DNA of 64,000 bases, taken from positions 248,001 to 312,000 of the forward strand of contig JBCBGF010000003.1 of NCBI GenBank assembly GCA_038526915.1, read 5' to 3'. Made by a program: the position numbers and the translations under genes. Shown here piece by piece: positions 35,288-44,100 of the stretch (its first letter is position 1; every line of letters starts with the position of its first letter). Below the pieces are notes generated by a model. The model had not been told where the DNA came from. It was given only the letters and a program-made list of their open reading frames with translations, and did not search any database. Origin of the DNA: JBCBGF01 sp038526915. Its GTDB lineage: Bacteria; Pseudomonadota; Alphaproteobacteria; Rhodobacterales; Rhodobacteraceae.

Positions 35288-36478
35288 ATGACATCGCCCA
35301 CGCTCAGCGCCCCCCGCCCGGCCACGACCGCACAGCCCCCTTCTGAGCTTTGCATCGCCAACGCCCAACTCGTCTTGCCCGACCGCGTGGTGCGGGGCGC
35401 GGTGCATATCGCCGATGGCCAGATCGTCGGGATCACCGAAGGCGACAGCATCCCGGCAGGCGCTGTGGATGCCGAGGGCGACACCCTGATCCCCGGCCTG
35501 ATCGAGCTCCACACCGACAACCTCGAACGCCACATCGAACCGCGCCCCGGCGTGCACCTGCCCCCTATCGGCGCGATCCTGGCCCATGACGGCGAGCTGG
35601 CATCCTGTGGGATCACCACCGTGTTTGATGCTCTGCGGGTCGGCTCGGTCCTGGAGTCCGGGACAAGCTACGGCAAATACGCCCGAGCGGTCGCGACCGA
35701 AATCTTGTCGCTCCGGGCGCAAGGCGCGCTCAAGGCCCGCCACCTGATCCACTTGCGGGCCGAGGTCTGTTCCGACACGCTGATCGAGGAGTTTGCCGAG
35801 TTCGGGTCAGACGACCGTATCGGCCTCGTCAGCCTGATGGACCACACGCCGGGCCAGCGCCAGTTCCGCGACGTCTCGAAACTCTACGACTATATGGCCG
35901 GCAAATACGGGATGTCCGAACGGGACTTCAAACTGCACGTCGCCCGCCGCCAGGCTTGCTACGACCGGGTCGGGGCCGCGCACGAAGCCGCCGCCGTGAG
36001 CGAGGCCGCTCGCCTCGGCGCGACGCTTGCCAGCCACGACGACACCACCCGCGACCAGGTACACCATTCGGCCAGCATCGGCATCCGACTGGCCGAGTTT
36101 CCCACCACGCGCGAGGCGGCCGAGGCCTGCCGGGACGAAGGGATCCGGATCATCATGGGCGCACCGAACCTAATCCGCGGCGGGTCGCATTCGGGCAACG
36201 TCTCGGCGGGCGATCTAGCCGAGGCGGGGCTCCTCGACATCGTATCCTCGGACTATGTGCCATCGCTCCTCCTGGCGGCGGCGTTCCGGCTGGCCACGCT
36301 CTGGGGCGATCTGCCCCGCGCCATCGGCACCGTTACCCAGGCCCCCGCCGATGCGGCACACCTGCCCGACCGGGGCCGCATCGCGCCCGGTGCGCTCGCC
36401 GATCTGGTGCGTATCCGGATGCTGGGGGACCAGCCGGTGATCCGCACGGTTTGGCGGGGCGGGGCGCAGATCAGCTAG
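35288..36478 (+). CDS. phnM: Alpha-D-ribose 1-methylphosphonate 5-triphosphate diphosphatase
   Basis: A 396-residue amidohydrolase-fold enzyme. The metal-binding ELHTDNLERHIEPRPGV and LASHDDTTRDQVHHSA strings and the late SSDYVPSLLLAAAF are hallmarks of PhnM, which removes pyrophosphate from the C-P lyase intermediate. The ATG at 35288 opens MTSPTLSAPRPATTAQ; the N-terminal extension before CIANAQLVLPDRVV is slightly long. No phnG-L genes are in the window, so this copy is separate from any C-P lyase core here, which is uncommon. Confidence 0.88.
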   Translation: MTSPTLSAPRPATTAQPPSELCIANAQLVLPDRVVRGAVHIADGQIVGITEGDSIPAGAVDAEGDTLIPGLIELHTDNLERHIEPRPGVHLPPIGAILAHDGELASCGITTVFDALRVGSVLESGTSYGKYARAVATEILSLRAQGALKARHLIHLRAEVCSDTLIEEFAEFGSDDRIGLVSLMDHTPGQRQFRDVSKLYDYMAGKYGMSERDFKLHVARRQACYDRVGAAHEAAAVSEAARLGATLASHDDTTRDQVHHSASIGIRLAEFPTTREAAEACRDEGIRIIMGAPNLIRGGSHSGNVSAGDLAEAGLLDIVSSDYVPSLLLAAAFRLATLWGDLPRAIGTVTQAPADAAHLPDRGRIAPGALADLVRIRMLGDQPVIRTVWRGGAQIS

Positions 36479-37191
36479 CTTTTCACATCCGACGAAAACC
36501 GATCCGCGTTCTCCTTTAGAAACGCGCTCTCATCGCCCTGGCCCCAAAACGCCGGCTGCGCCTTTGGGATGGTCAGCGCCTTTTGCACCATCGGCCGCGC
36601 ATCCATCCGCGCAAACCACGCCTGCAGGTTCTCCAGCCCGTCGACCGACACCTTGGCCCAAGGATAGGCCCGCGCCCAGGGATAGGTCGCCATATCCGCG
36701 ATGGAATAGGCCTCACCCGCAAGCCATTCCCGCCCCGCCAACCGCGCATCCAGCACCTCCAGCAACCGCCGCGTCTCATCCACGTAGCGCTTGATTGCAA
36801 ACGGCTCTTCCTGGCCATTGGGTGCCGCGATCCGCTGGAAATACATGGCTTGGCCCATCATCGGGCCGATCCCGCCCATCTGGAACATCAACCATTGCAA
36901 CACCTCGGACCGCGCATTGGGATCGGTCGGAAGGAAGTGCCCGGTTTTCTCAGCCAGGTACCACAGGATCGCCCCACTCTCGAACACCGCGAAATCCCCG
37001 TTCGCGCGGTCCACGATCGTGGGGATCCGCCCGTTGGGGTTCAGCTTCACATAGTCGGCGGCCTTCTGCTCTTTCTTGGCGAAATCGATGAAGGTCAGAT
37101 CATAGGGCAATCCGGCCTCTTCCAGAAAGATCACGGGCTTGTAGCCGTTCATCGTAGCGGCGGTGAAAAGGTGGATATCGGGCTGGGGCAT
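36475..37191 (-). CDS. Glutathione S-transferase family protein (YfcG/nu-like)
   Basis: A 238-residue two-domain GST. The thioredoxin-like N-terminal half is MPQPDIHLFTAATMNGYKP with LNPNGRIPTIVD and the glutathione-binding FESGAILWYLAEKTG. The C-terminal helical domain has QWLMFQMGGIGPMMGQAMYF, a stretch typical of the YfcG/YghU branch, which favours disulfide-bond reductase activity. It overlaps phnM at the 3' ends (convergent, four bases) and is divergent from an HxlR-type regulator, which probably controls it. AAGGAGG precedes the ATG at 37191. Confidence 0.88.
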   Translation of the reverse strand: MPQPDIHLFTAATMNGYKPVIFLEEAGLPYDLTFIDFAKKEQKAADYVKLNPNGRIPTIVDRANGDFAVFESGAILWYLAEKTGHFLPTDPNARSEVLQWLMFQMGGIGPMMGQAMYFQRIAAPNGQEEPFAIKRYVDETRRLLEVLDARLAGREWLAGEAYSIADMATYPWARAYPWAKVSVDGLENLQAWFARMDARPMVQKALTIPKAQPAFWGQGDESAFLKENADRFSSDVKS

Positions 37192-37249
37192 CGGGCAAAC
37201 CTCCTTGAAAATGCGTGGGAAGGGCGACTTTCGCCGCCTTGCGACATAT

Positions 37250-37284
37250 GGTAACGAAACGCAACCAGTATACTTTCGGTAACC
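37250..37284. promoter_or_regulatory. Candidate HxlR operator with GGTAAC direct repeats and a central palindrome
   Basis: Within the 108-base divergent gap, GGTAAC occurs at 37250-37255 and GGTAACC at 37278-37284, in the same orientation and 28 bases apart. The perfect 8-bp palindrome AGTATACT (37267-37274) lies between them. This arrangement between a redox gene and an HxlR-type regulator is suggestive of an operator, but the HxlR-family site in this group is not known to me. Confidence 0.4.
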
Positions 37285-37299
37285 TTTAGGGCGACAGTG

Positions 37300-37668
37300 A
37301 TGCGCGCAGAAATAGCTGAAGATGACAAAGGCCGCCGCACGGTCGCTGAGCCCTGTCTGGAGCCATGCCCCATCGAACAGGGCATGCGCATCCTTGGCGG
37401 CAAATGGACTGGCTCGATCCTGTGGCACCTGCAGGAAGCGCCCGTCCGCTTCAACGACCTGTCGCGCATGATCGGCGGGGCCAGCAAGAAGATGATCGCC
37501 GACCGCCTGCGCCATCTCGAAACCCACGGCCTTGTCGTGCGGACCGTGCGCGACACCGCGCCCGTCTCGGTCGCCTACAGCCTCACGCCGCAGGGCAAAG
37601 CTGCGCTGGCCGCCCTCGATGGCTTGCGCGCATGGGCGGAAGAGACCGCTGCCTCAGTCAAAGCCTAG
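37300..37668 (+). CDS. HxlR family transcriptional regulator
   Basis: A 122-residue winged-helix protein. The family core is clear: CPIEQGMRILGGKWTGSILW, then RFNDLSRMIGGASKKMIADR and RHLETHGLVVRTV, ending YSLTPQGKAAL. Cysteines in EPCLEPCPIEQG just before the first helix are the type used as thiol sensors in several HxlR/YodB-like repressors. A GTG one codon upstream is an alternative start. It is divergent from the GST gene and likely autoregulated. Confidence 0.9.
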   Translation: MRAEIAEDDKGRRTVAEPCLEPCPIEQGMRILGGKWTGSILWHLQEAPVRFNDLSRMIGGASKKMIADRLRHLETHGLVVRTVRDTAPVSVAYSLTPQGKAALAALDGLRAWAEETAASVKA

Positions 37669-37682
37669 GGCGCAAGACTTAG

Positions 37683-39011
37683 CTAGAAATCCGTTGCAAA
37701 TGAGAGGTTTACCTCCGCCTCTTCATCGAACGCTTCACCATCGATATGCGCCGCATAAGAGATCTGGAACCGCCCCAAAGGCGTTGCGATCGACAGGCCC
37801 AGCCCCGCCGCACTGCGCCAATCGCGGCCGTCTTCCAGAACGCCGGATGGCGCAGTGGATCGGTCGACCTTCCACACCGTGCCCACATCGGCGAACAGGA
37901 ACGGCTCGAACTGCGGGCGATCTTCCCAGATCGGCACGACCAGCTCGGTCCGCGCCACCGCCAGGTATTCGCCCCCCAGATCGGTCGCGATATCCGCACC
38001 ACCCGCGCCGCAGCCCGCACAGATATCGCGCGGGCTGATCCCACCGCGCGCAAATCCCCGCATCGACCCGCCGCCCAGGGTGAACCGGTCGGCGGCAATC
38101 GTCTCGCTCCCGCCAAGGCCCGCCACCGCGCCAAGTTCCACATCCGTGCGCAACCGGGTGCGCCCGACAAACGGCACCTGTCCCGTGAAGCGCAGGCCGG
38201 TGCGCGACAGGTTGGCATCGCCGCCGAACACATCCTGTTCCAGCCGCAACGCCCAACCGCGATCCCCGCCAGGCGCGCTGCCGAAAATCAGGCTGACCCC
38301 GGGCCCCGCGACAAACCGGTCACCCGCTTCGGCGGCGATGATGGGCGAGGCGGCGGGATCGATATCGCTCACCTCCGATTGTAGCGCGGTCAGGCGCAGT
38401 TCGCCTCTCAATCCGCCCTCCTGCCCGAAGGACAGGTACGGGGACAGGCTCAGTGTCCGATAGTCAAACAGCGTGTCGTCATAGTCGTAATCGGCAAATG
38501 CCACCCGCACACCGCCCGCGCGCCCTTCGCCCCAGAACGCGTCATTGGCGACCGAGGCGTTGGCCTCAGTAAACTCCTCCGCCAGGGTCAGCCGCGCCCG
38601 CACCTCAGACCCGTTGCCCAGCGCATCATCCAGCCGCAGGCCCACCGAGCCGAACACCCCCGTCCCGGTCTCATATCCCAGCCCAAAGGTCAGGTTGCCC
38701 GAAAACGCAGGCTCTTCCTCAACCGAGATGGTCAGGACCGGTCCGTCGGAGAAAATCCGCACATTGCGAAACTCGCCCGTGAACTCCAACGCTTCCACGG
38801 CGGCGACCAGATCGGCCTCGCTATACTCCTCTCCGGGCCGCAACTCAGCGGTCGCCAGCACATCGCCATCGCGGAACCGGCGGTTGCCCACGACCTCGAT
38901 TTCTTCGAACACGCGGGGTTCGGGGGCATTTTGGGCAAATGCATAATCTGGCGGCAGAACTAGCGCCACCCACAGCGCCAACACCCAAATCTTGTGGTTC
39001 AAGTGATACAT
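37683..39011 (-). CDS. Omp85/TamA-family outer membrane protein with one POTRA domain
   Basis: A 442-residue outer-membrane protein. A signal peptide (about residues 1-26, ending YAFAQ) is followed by a single POTRA-like domain (about 34-100: EEIEVVGNRRFRDGD, YSEADLVAAVEALEF). A predicted 16-strand barrel then ends LSFATDF with a terminal phenylalanine. GGSMRGFARGGISP carries the RGF lid-lock motif of the superfamily. Typical BamA and TamA have five and three POTRA domains, so this is a short form, closer in layout to FhaC/TpsB minus a domain. It is divergent from the TolC-like/giant-protein operon. Confidence 0.82.
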   Translation of the reverse strand: MYHLNHKIWVLALWVALVLPPDYAFAQNAPEPRVFEEIEVVGNRRFRDGDVLATAELRPGEEYSEADLVAAVEALEFTGEFRNVRIFSDGPVLTISVEEEPAFSGNLTFGLGYETGTGVFGSVGLRLDDALGNGSEVRARLTLAEEFTEANASVANDAFWGEGRAGGVRVAFADYDYDDTLFDYRTLSLSPYLSFGQEGGLRGELRLTALQSEVSDIDPAASPIIAAEAGDRFVAGPGVSLIFGSAPGGDRGWALRLEQDVFGGDANLSRTGLRFTGQVPFVGRTRLRTDVELGAVAGLGGSETIAADRFTLGGGSMRGFARGGISPRDICAGCGAGGADIATDLGGEYLAVARTELVVPIWEDRPQFEPFLFADVGTVWKVDRSTAPSGVLEDGRDWRSAAGLGLSIATPLGRFQISYAAHIDGEAFDEEAEVNLSFATDF

Positions 39012-39175
39012 TTTGTCCGCTCAGCCCCCCGCCACGGTATCTTTTCGCTTCCATTTCCTTAACGCGTGTAACATTGTCAGGTCGTGGTGATGCAAGCCCA
39101 ATAATTCCCCTCACCCGGGGGATGGCAGGGTTCAAGATGTCAGAAATGGCACGAGCGTCGAGACGGGAGCAGTAA
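39012..39175. promoter_or_regulatory. Divergent promoter region between the Omp85 gene and the TolC/giant-protein operon
   Basis: A 164-base gap, richer in A/T than the surrounding genes. It contains TTGTCCGCTC and CATTTCCTTAACGCGTGTAACATTG stretches that could hold promoter elements for both strands. CTCACCCGGGGGATGG is a short GC-rich segment. GGGAGCAGTAA just before the GTG at 39176 is the ribosome-binding site for the lipoprotein gene. No clear operator palindrome was found. Confidence 0.4.
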
Positions 39176-41101
39176 GTGAGACAGACCTTGTGGGCCAGTA
39201 CGGCCCTTGTGGTGCTTGGCGCATGTGCCGAGCCACCGCTGACCACCGATGAGCGCGGTGTCCCCAGCCCGCGCGGATTTTCCCCCAGCGTCGGAGAGGA
39301 ATTGACCGCGAACGCTGACGGCACCTTCCTGACCGCCGAAGAGGCGCGCCGCCGCGTGGATGAGTTTGACGTGACCAGCGGCGGCACCAGCCGGCAATGG
39401 CCGGTCGACGGGATCAGCTACAAACGCTTCAACAACACCGCCGAACGCGCCACCTATATCCGCCGCGCGCTGGGCCGCTATGCGTTGATCGAGGCGCGCG
39501 ACAAGGGGCTTGGCACCTCGCTCACCGATGTGCGGCGCGTGGCGGGGATCACCGCATCCTCGACCGCCGCCGAATGGTGGACGCGGCAGGTCCATGGCGG
39601 CGATCTGCTGCCCGGCCAGCGCGGTCGCAAGGTGTCGCTGCCCGAAACCGTTACGTCCACAATCAAGAACTCGCACCAGATCGCGGCCTTCGGTGATCTT
39701 CCCGCGATCCGTGGCACCGCCATCCAAGAGGCCAAGGGCCGCTTCATCCCCGAGTTCTTCGCCGAGGCCAGCACATCGCGCGAAGACGAACGCGCCACCA
39801 GCCCGGCCATCGCGGCGGGCAACGCGCGTGCCGTCACCGATGAGGATGAGTTGGAGTTTGGCGTGCGCAGCCGTCTGATGTCGGGCGGCGAGATCTCGGT
39901 TTCGCAACGCTTCACCAACACCGACACAAACCGCGTCACCTACATCCCCGGCGAGCAAACGAGCGCGCGCACCGCAATCTCGCTGGTGCAGCCGATCCTG
40001 CGGGGCAGTGGCATCGAATACAATGACGGCCCCCGCCGCGTCGCCAACATGGACACGCAGATCGCCGTCGAGGAATTCCGCCGCCAAGCCGAAGCCCATT
40101 TGATGGAGGTCGAACGCGCCTACTGGAACCTTTACGTGGCGCGATCCGTCTATGTCCAGACGGCCCATCTGGCCGGTCATGGCGCGCGGCTGGCGGAGCA
40201 GGTCGAAGGCCGTGTGGGCATCGACGCCGACACGGTGCTGGTGACCCGCGCCAAGTCGCTGGCCGAACAATGGCGCGCCGATCAGGTGCGCGCCCGCGCC
40301 GCGCTGGACAATGCCGAGTTTCGGTTGGCCGCACTTGTGAACGATCGCAAGTTCGGGCCCCAAGGTGTTGAAATCGTGCCATCTTCGGCCCCCAACGGGG
40401 CGCTCAATACGCTCAAGGTCGAAGACACGATCAAGGATATCTTCCTCAACCGGCCCGAGCTCCAGCAGGCGATCCTGCAATACGAGGCCGCGCTGATCCG
40501 CGAAGGCATGGCGGCCAACGAAAGTCTGCCGGAGCTTGATCTGGTGCTGGAGCTCTCCGCCGACGGTGGCGCCGATGGCCGCGATCTGAGCGGGGCCTTC
40601 AGCAACGCCCGCGACAATGGCAACGGCCACCTCGTGGGCCTGAAGTTCTCGGTCCCTCTGGGCTTTGACGAACGCGACGCGCGCTACAAACGGCGGCGGC
40701 TTGAGACCGTGCAGCAGGAACGCCAGGTTCTGTCGGTGATCTCGACCATCCTGCTGGAGGTCGACGTCTCGGCCAATGAATACATCGTCGCCTGCAACGA
40801 TCTGGTGGCCCAGCGCAAACGCCTGGCCGCCGACCGCGCCGCGCTTGATACCGTGCGCAGTCGCTGGAATGACGGGGCCGGCGATGACGGGGCCGGGATC
40901 GGCCTTCTGTCCGCGCTGCTCGACGCCTACGAGGACGTGCAGGAAGCCGAACAGGCCGTCGCAACCGCCCGCGCCACACGGGAAATCGCCGCGGCGAACC
41001 TGGCACGGGCGCGCGGCATGCTGCTGGCACGCTGGGGCCTGAAGACCGACCTTCAGAAGGACATCCGAGACGAGCCGACTTACAAGCTCGTCCGCCGTTG
41101 A
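39176..41101 (+). CDS. TolC-family outer membrane efflux lipoprotein with long N-terminal extension
   Basis: A 641-residue protein starting at GTG. A lipoprotein signal MRQTLWASTALVVLGAC places the acylated cysteine at residue 17. Residues about 20-175 form an extension absent from ordinary TolC. The outer-membrane efflux core follows, with coiled-coil and strand regions such as ARTAISLVQPILRGSG, RRQAEAHLMEVERAYWNLY, LIREGMAANESLPELDLVLE and VATARATREIAAANLARARG. Family role: trimeric outer-membrane exit duct for type I secretion or efflux. It lies 25 bases before the giant surface-protein gene, so export of that protein is a reasonable inference. No ABC or membrane-fusion partner is adjacent. 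Confidence 0.85.
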   Translation: MRQTLWASTALVVLGACAEPPLTTDERGVPSPRGFSPSVGEELTANADGTFLTAEEARRRVDEFDVTSGGTSRQWPVDGISYKRFNNTAERATYIRRALGRYALIEARDKGLGTSLTDVRRVAGITASSTAAEWWTRQVHGGDLLPGQRGRKVSLPETVTSTIKNSHQIAAFGDLPAIRGTAIQEAKGRFIPEFFAEASTSREDERATSPAIAAGNARAVTDEDELEFGVRSRLMSGGEISVSQRFTNTDTNRVTYIPGEQTSARTAISLVQPILRGSGIEYNDGPRRVANMDTQIAVEEFRRQAEAHLMEVERAYWNLYVARSVYVQTAHLAGHGARLAEQVEGRVGIDADTVLVTRAKSLAEQWRADQVRARAALDNAEFRLAALVNDRKFGPQGVEIVPSSAPNGALNTLKVEDTIKDIFLNRPELQQAILQYEAALIREGMAANESLPELDLVLELSADGGADGRDLSGAFSNARDNGNGHLVGLKFSVPLGFDERDARYKRRRLETVQQERQVLSVISTILLEVDVSANEYIVACNDLVAQRKRLAADRAALDTVRSRWNDGAGDDGAGIGLLSALLDAYEDVQEAEQAVATARATREIAAANLARARGMLLARWGLKTDLQKDIRDEPTYKLVRR

Positions 41102-41126
41102 AGGCCCGCAAGGCAGGAGAGAACGC

Positions 41127-44100
41127 ATGGCTGCTGACGGAAATGGCCCCGGCTGGCGGGTTCCCCGATTTGAAGTGCTTGAAGACCGCATCGTCCTCGA
41201 TGCCGTCCCCGACGTCGCGATCGAAGGGCCGGGCTCAGTCGATATCGGCGCACAGGATGTGCCCTTCACGCTGACCTTCGACAACACCGGCACCGATTCC
41301 GGCTATGTGCCCTATGTCGACCTGATCCTGCCCACAACCGGATCGGACGGCGACGACGGCGTCACGTTTGACAGCGCAAGCTTTCTGGGCGAGGCCATTG
41401 ATACGACGCTGATTACGTTTGATGGGGCAGGGCAGGCGATCCACCCCTTTGCGGTCGATGCCATCGGCAATCCCATCGTCGTCAACGGCACCCCCGGCGA
41501 TACGCTGGTGGTTCTGGAACTGCCCTATGGCTCATTCTCCCCCGGCAACCCGCCGGTAGATATCGACCTCGTGCTCGATTTCTCGAACCTCGCCGATCTG
41601 GATGATACCTTCGCGATCGAGGCCATCGGCGGCTTTGCCTTTGGCGAAGACCCCCTGAACAATCCCACCGCCGACGCGCCCATTCGCGGGGCCCCCACGA
41701 CGGAGACCGTGGGGCAAGACCTGTTCAGTGTTACAAAGGCCAGTACCGCCCCGGAAAATGACGCGGCGACGGGGCCGAGCTATCCTTACCAGTACAACCT
41801 GTTTGTTGATGTGGCGGCGGGTCAGACGCTGACGGATTTCGTGCTGACCGATACGCTGCCACCGGAAATCGTCTATCTCGGTGGGGTCTCGATCTCTGGT
41901 GCGGCGGGCACCATAACGACCGAACCCCCCGTTGGCGCGTTGGTCACGGCCCCAAACAACCAGCTGGTGATCGAGTTCGCTGCGATCAGCGCCCCGGTAA
42001 CCGTCATCTTCGATTTCTACATCGAGGAATCGGGCTCTGACACCACCGACCCCGTGATCCCAGTAAACTCCGGCGATTCAGCCCCCATTATCAACTCAGT
42101 CACCGGCAATGGCACCTGGGATCCGCTTGACGGCCGCGACCCACCGGTGGCCATCTCAGACGGTTTCGCGAACGAGATCACCGCGCGCTCGCTCGCCGTT
42201 CAAAAGTCCAACGCGGTGATCTTTGACGATCAGGCCGCCGGGCCAACGCCGGGCGATATCTACGAGTTCACGCTGAATGTGCAGGTGTCGGACTACTTCA
42301 CCTACGGTGATCTCATCGTGACCGACATTCTGGGCAACGGTTGGGAGTATCAGGCCGGGTCGGCCAGTTTCACCTTTGTCGAAGAGGGCGGCGGCTCTGC
42401 CGTTGCAACGGCCCTTGCGCCGACGTTCGAGACATCGACCTTCAACCCCACCACGGGCGAGACCACCAACGAATGGGATATCAGCGCGGCCATGGCCTCG
42501 CTTCCGGGGGAAGACGGGTTGCTCACGGGCGATATCGCGGGCGACGGCACCTCCAGCGAAACGTCAACGACCGTTCAGATCACCTATCGCGCCACCATTC
42601 TCGACGAGTATCCCGGCAGTGTGCCCGGCAATAGCGCGGTGAGCCAAGGTGATCTGCTGTCCAACAGCGTCACGGTCGAGGGGACGGTGCGCGACAATGC
42701 CAGCCCCGCAACGGTGCTGGGGACGGAAGAAGAAACCTCTTCCAATGAAATCGCACTGGTCACCGGGGCCATCGAGTCGAAAGAGGTCTATGCTCTGAAC
42801 GGCAGCACCTCCTTCGATCCTACTGTCCCAATCGCTGCAGGCGACGAGGTAACCTTTGCCGTTACCTATCGTGCGCCGCTGGGGTCTTTCGAAGACCTGA
42901 CCATCGTCGACAACCTGCCCCAGAACGTCTTTGAGTCCACCGAAGTCACGGTCTTCAACGCGGTCGCAAACGGCACGCCCCCCGCAGCGGGTGAGGCGCA
43001 GTTCGGCCCCGCCGACGAATTCTTCCCATTGGCGGGCGTAATCCCCAGCCTGAGTATCGATGGCCCAAACAACGGCGTAACCTTCGACTTCTCGGACCTC
43101 TCGGTCGACCCACGTCAGGAAGTCGATGTCCAGTTCCTGTTCACCGTCACTGTGGTCGATGCGCTCTTCGACCAGGATCTCCGCCTGACCAACCAGGCCA
43201 CCGCGTTCGAGACCGACAGTTTCGGCAATACCATCGACACCACGGCCGTCGCACAATTCACCTATTCCGAGCCGCTGTTGGAGATCACCAAGGGCGTCGT
43301 CGCCTTCGACGCCCAAGACAGCGACGCCGCGCTGGACGGCCCCGCGGGCCCCGTGGCCTTCACCGCGCCGCCCGCAACGGGCACGCGTTTTTCGGGCACG
43401 ATCAATTCCGCCGGGCTGGACACCACCCCGATCGACGCCAACATCGACAACATTGACGCTGGTGACACCGTCACCTTCGCCATTGTCGTGGAAAATGTCG
43501 GCACCGCCCCCAACGGCGCGTTTGACGTGCGCATCACAGATACCATTCCGGCGGGCTTCGTGGTGCCCACCACAGCCGCCGCCTTGAACCTGAACGTCTC
43601 CGACGGCACCGGCGCTGCCATCGCGCTCGAACCCGGCTCCGCGCCGCTGGATCTGTTCGGCGCGGGGATCGAGTTGCAGGATGACGCGCTGGAAGGATCT
43701 GTCGCGGGTTTCGATGCAACCGCGGGCGATAACGTGGTCATCATCACGTATGATTTGGTCGTCGACGACGCAGTCACGGCCAACCAGACCATGACCAACA
43801 CCGCCGAGATCACCAATTACAACGCCACCGAAAATCAGGTGATCCCGGGCCAGCCCCAGGTCAACCGCGTCCCGCCCGCAGGCCTCAGCGACGATGCCAT
43901 CGCAACCACCGAAGACATCGACATCGACAAGGCGATCTTCAGCCGCCAGTTCGGCGAAGGCGGCGCCAACGAAGTGCTGGTGGGCGAAGACCTCAGCTAC
44001 ATCATCACCATCGACCTTATCGAAGGCACGCTCGACAACGCCATCTTTACCGATACCGCCACCCAACCGGCGGTGCCCGGCCTCGAAATCCTTGGCGGCG

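Noticed and set aside
39140..41293. A 717-codon minus-strand frame opposite the TolC-like gene
   Set aside because: No signal, domain or ribosome-binding site; the plus strand contains the lipobox and efflux-protein core.
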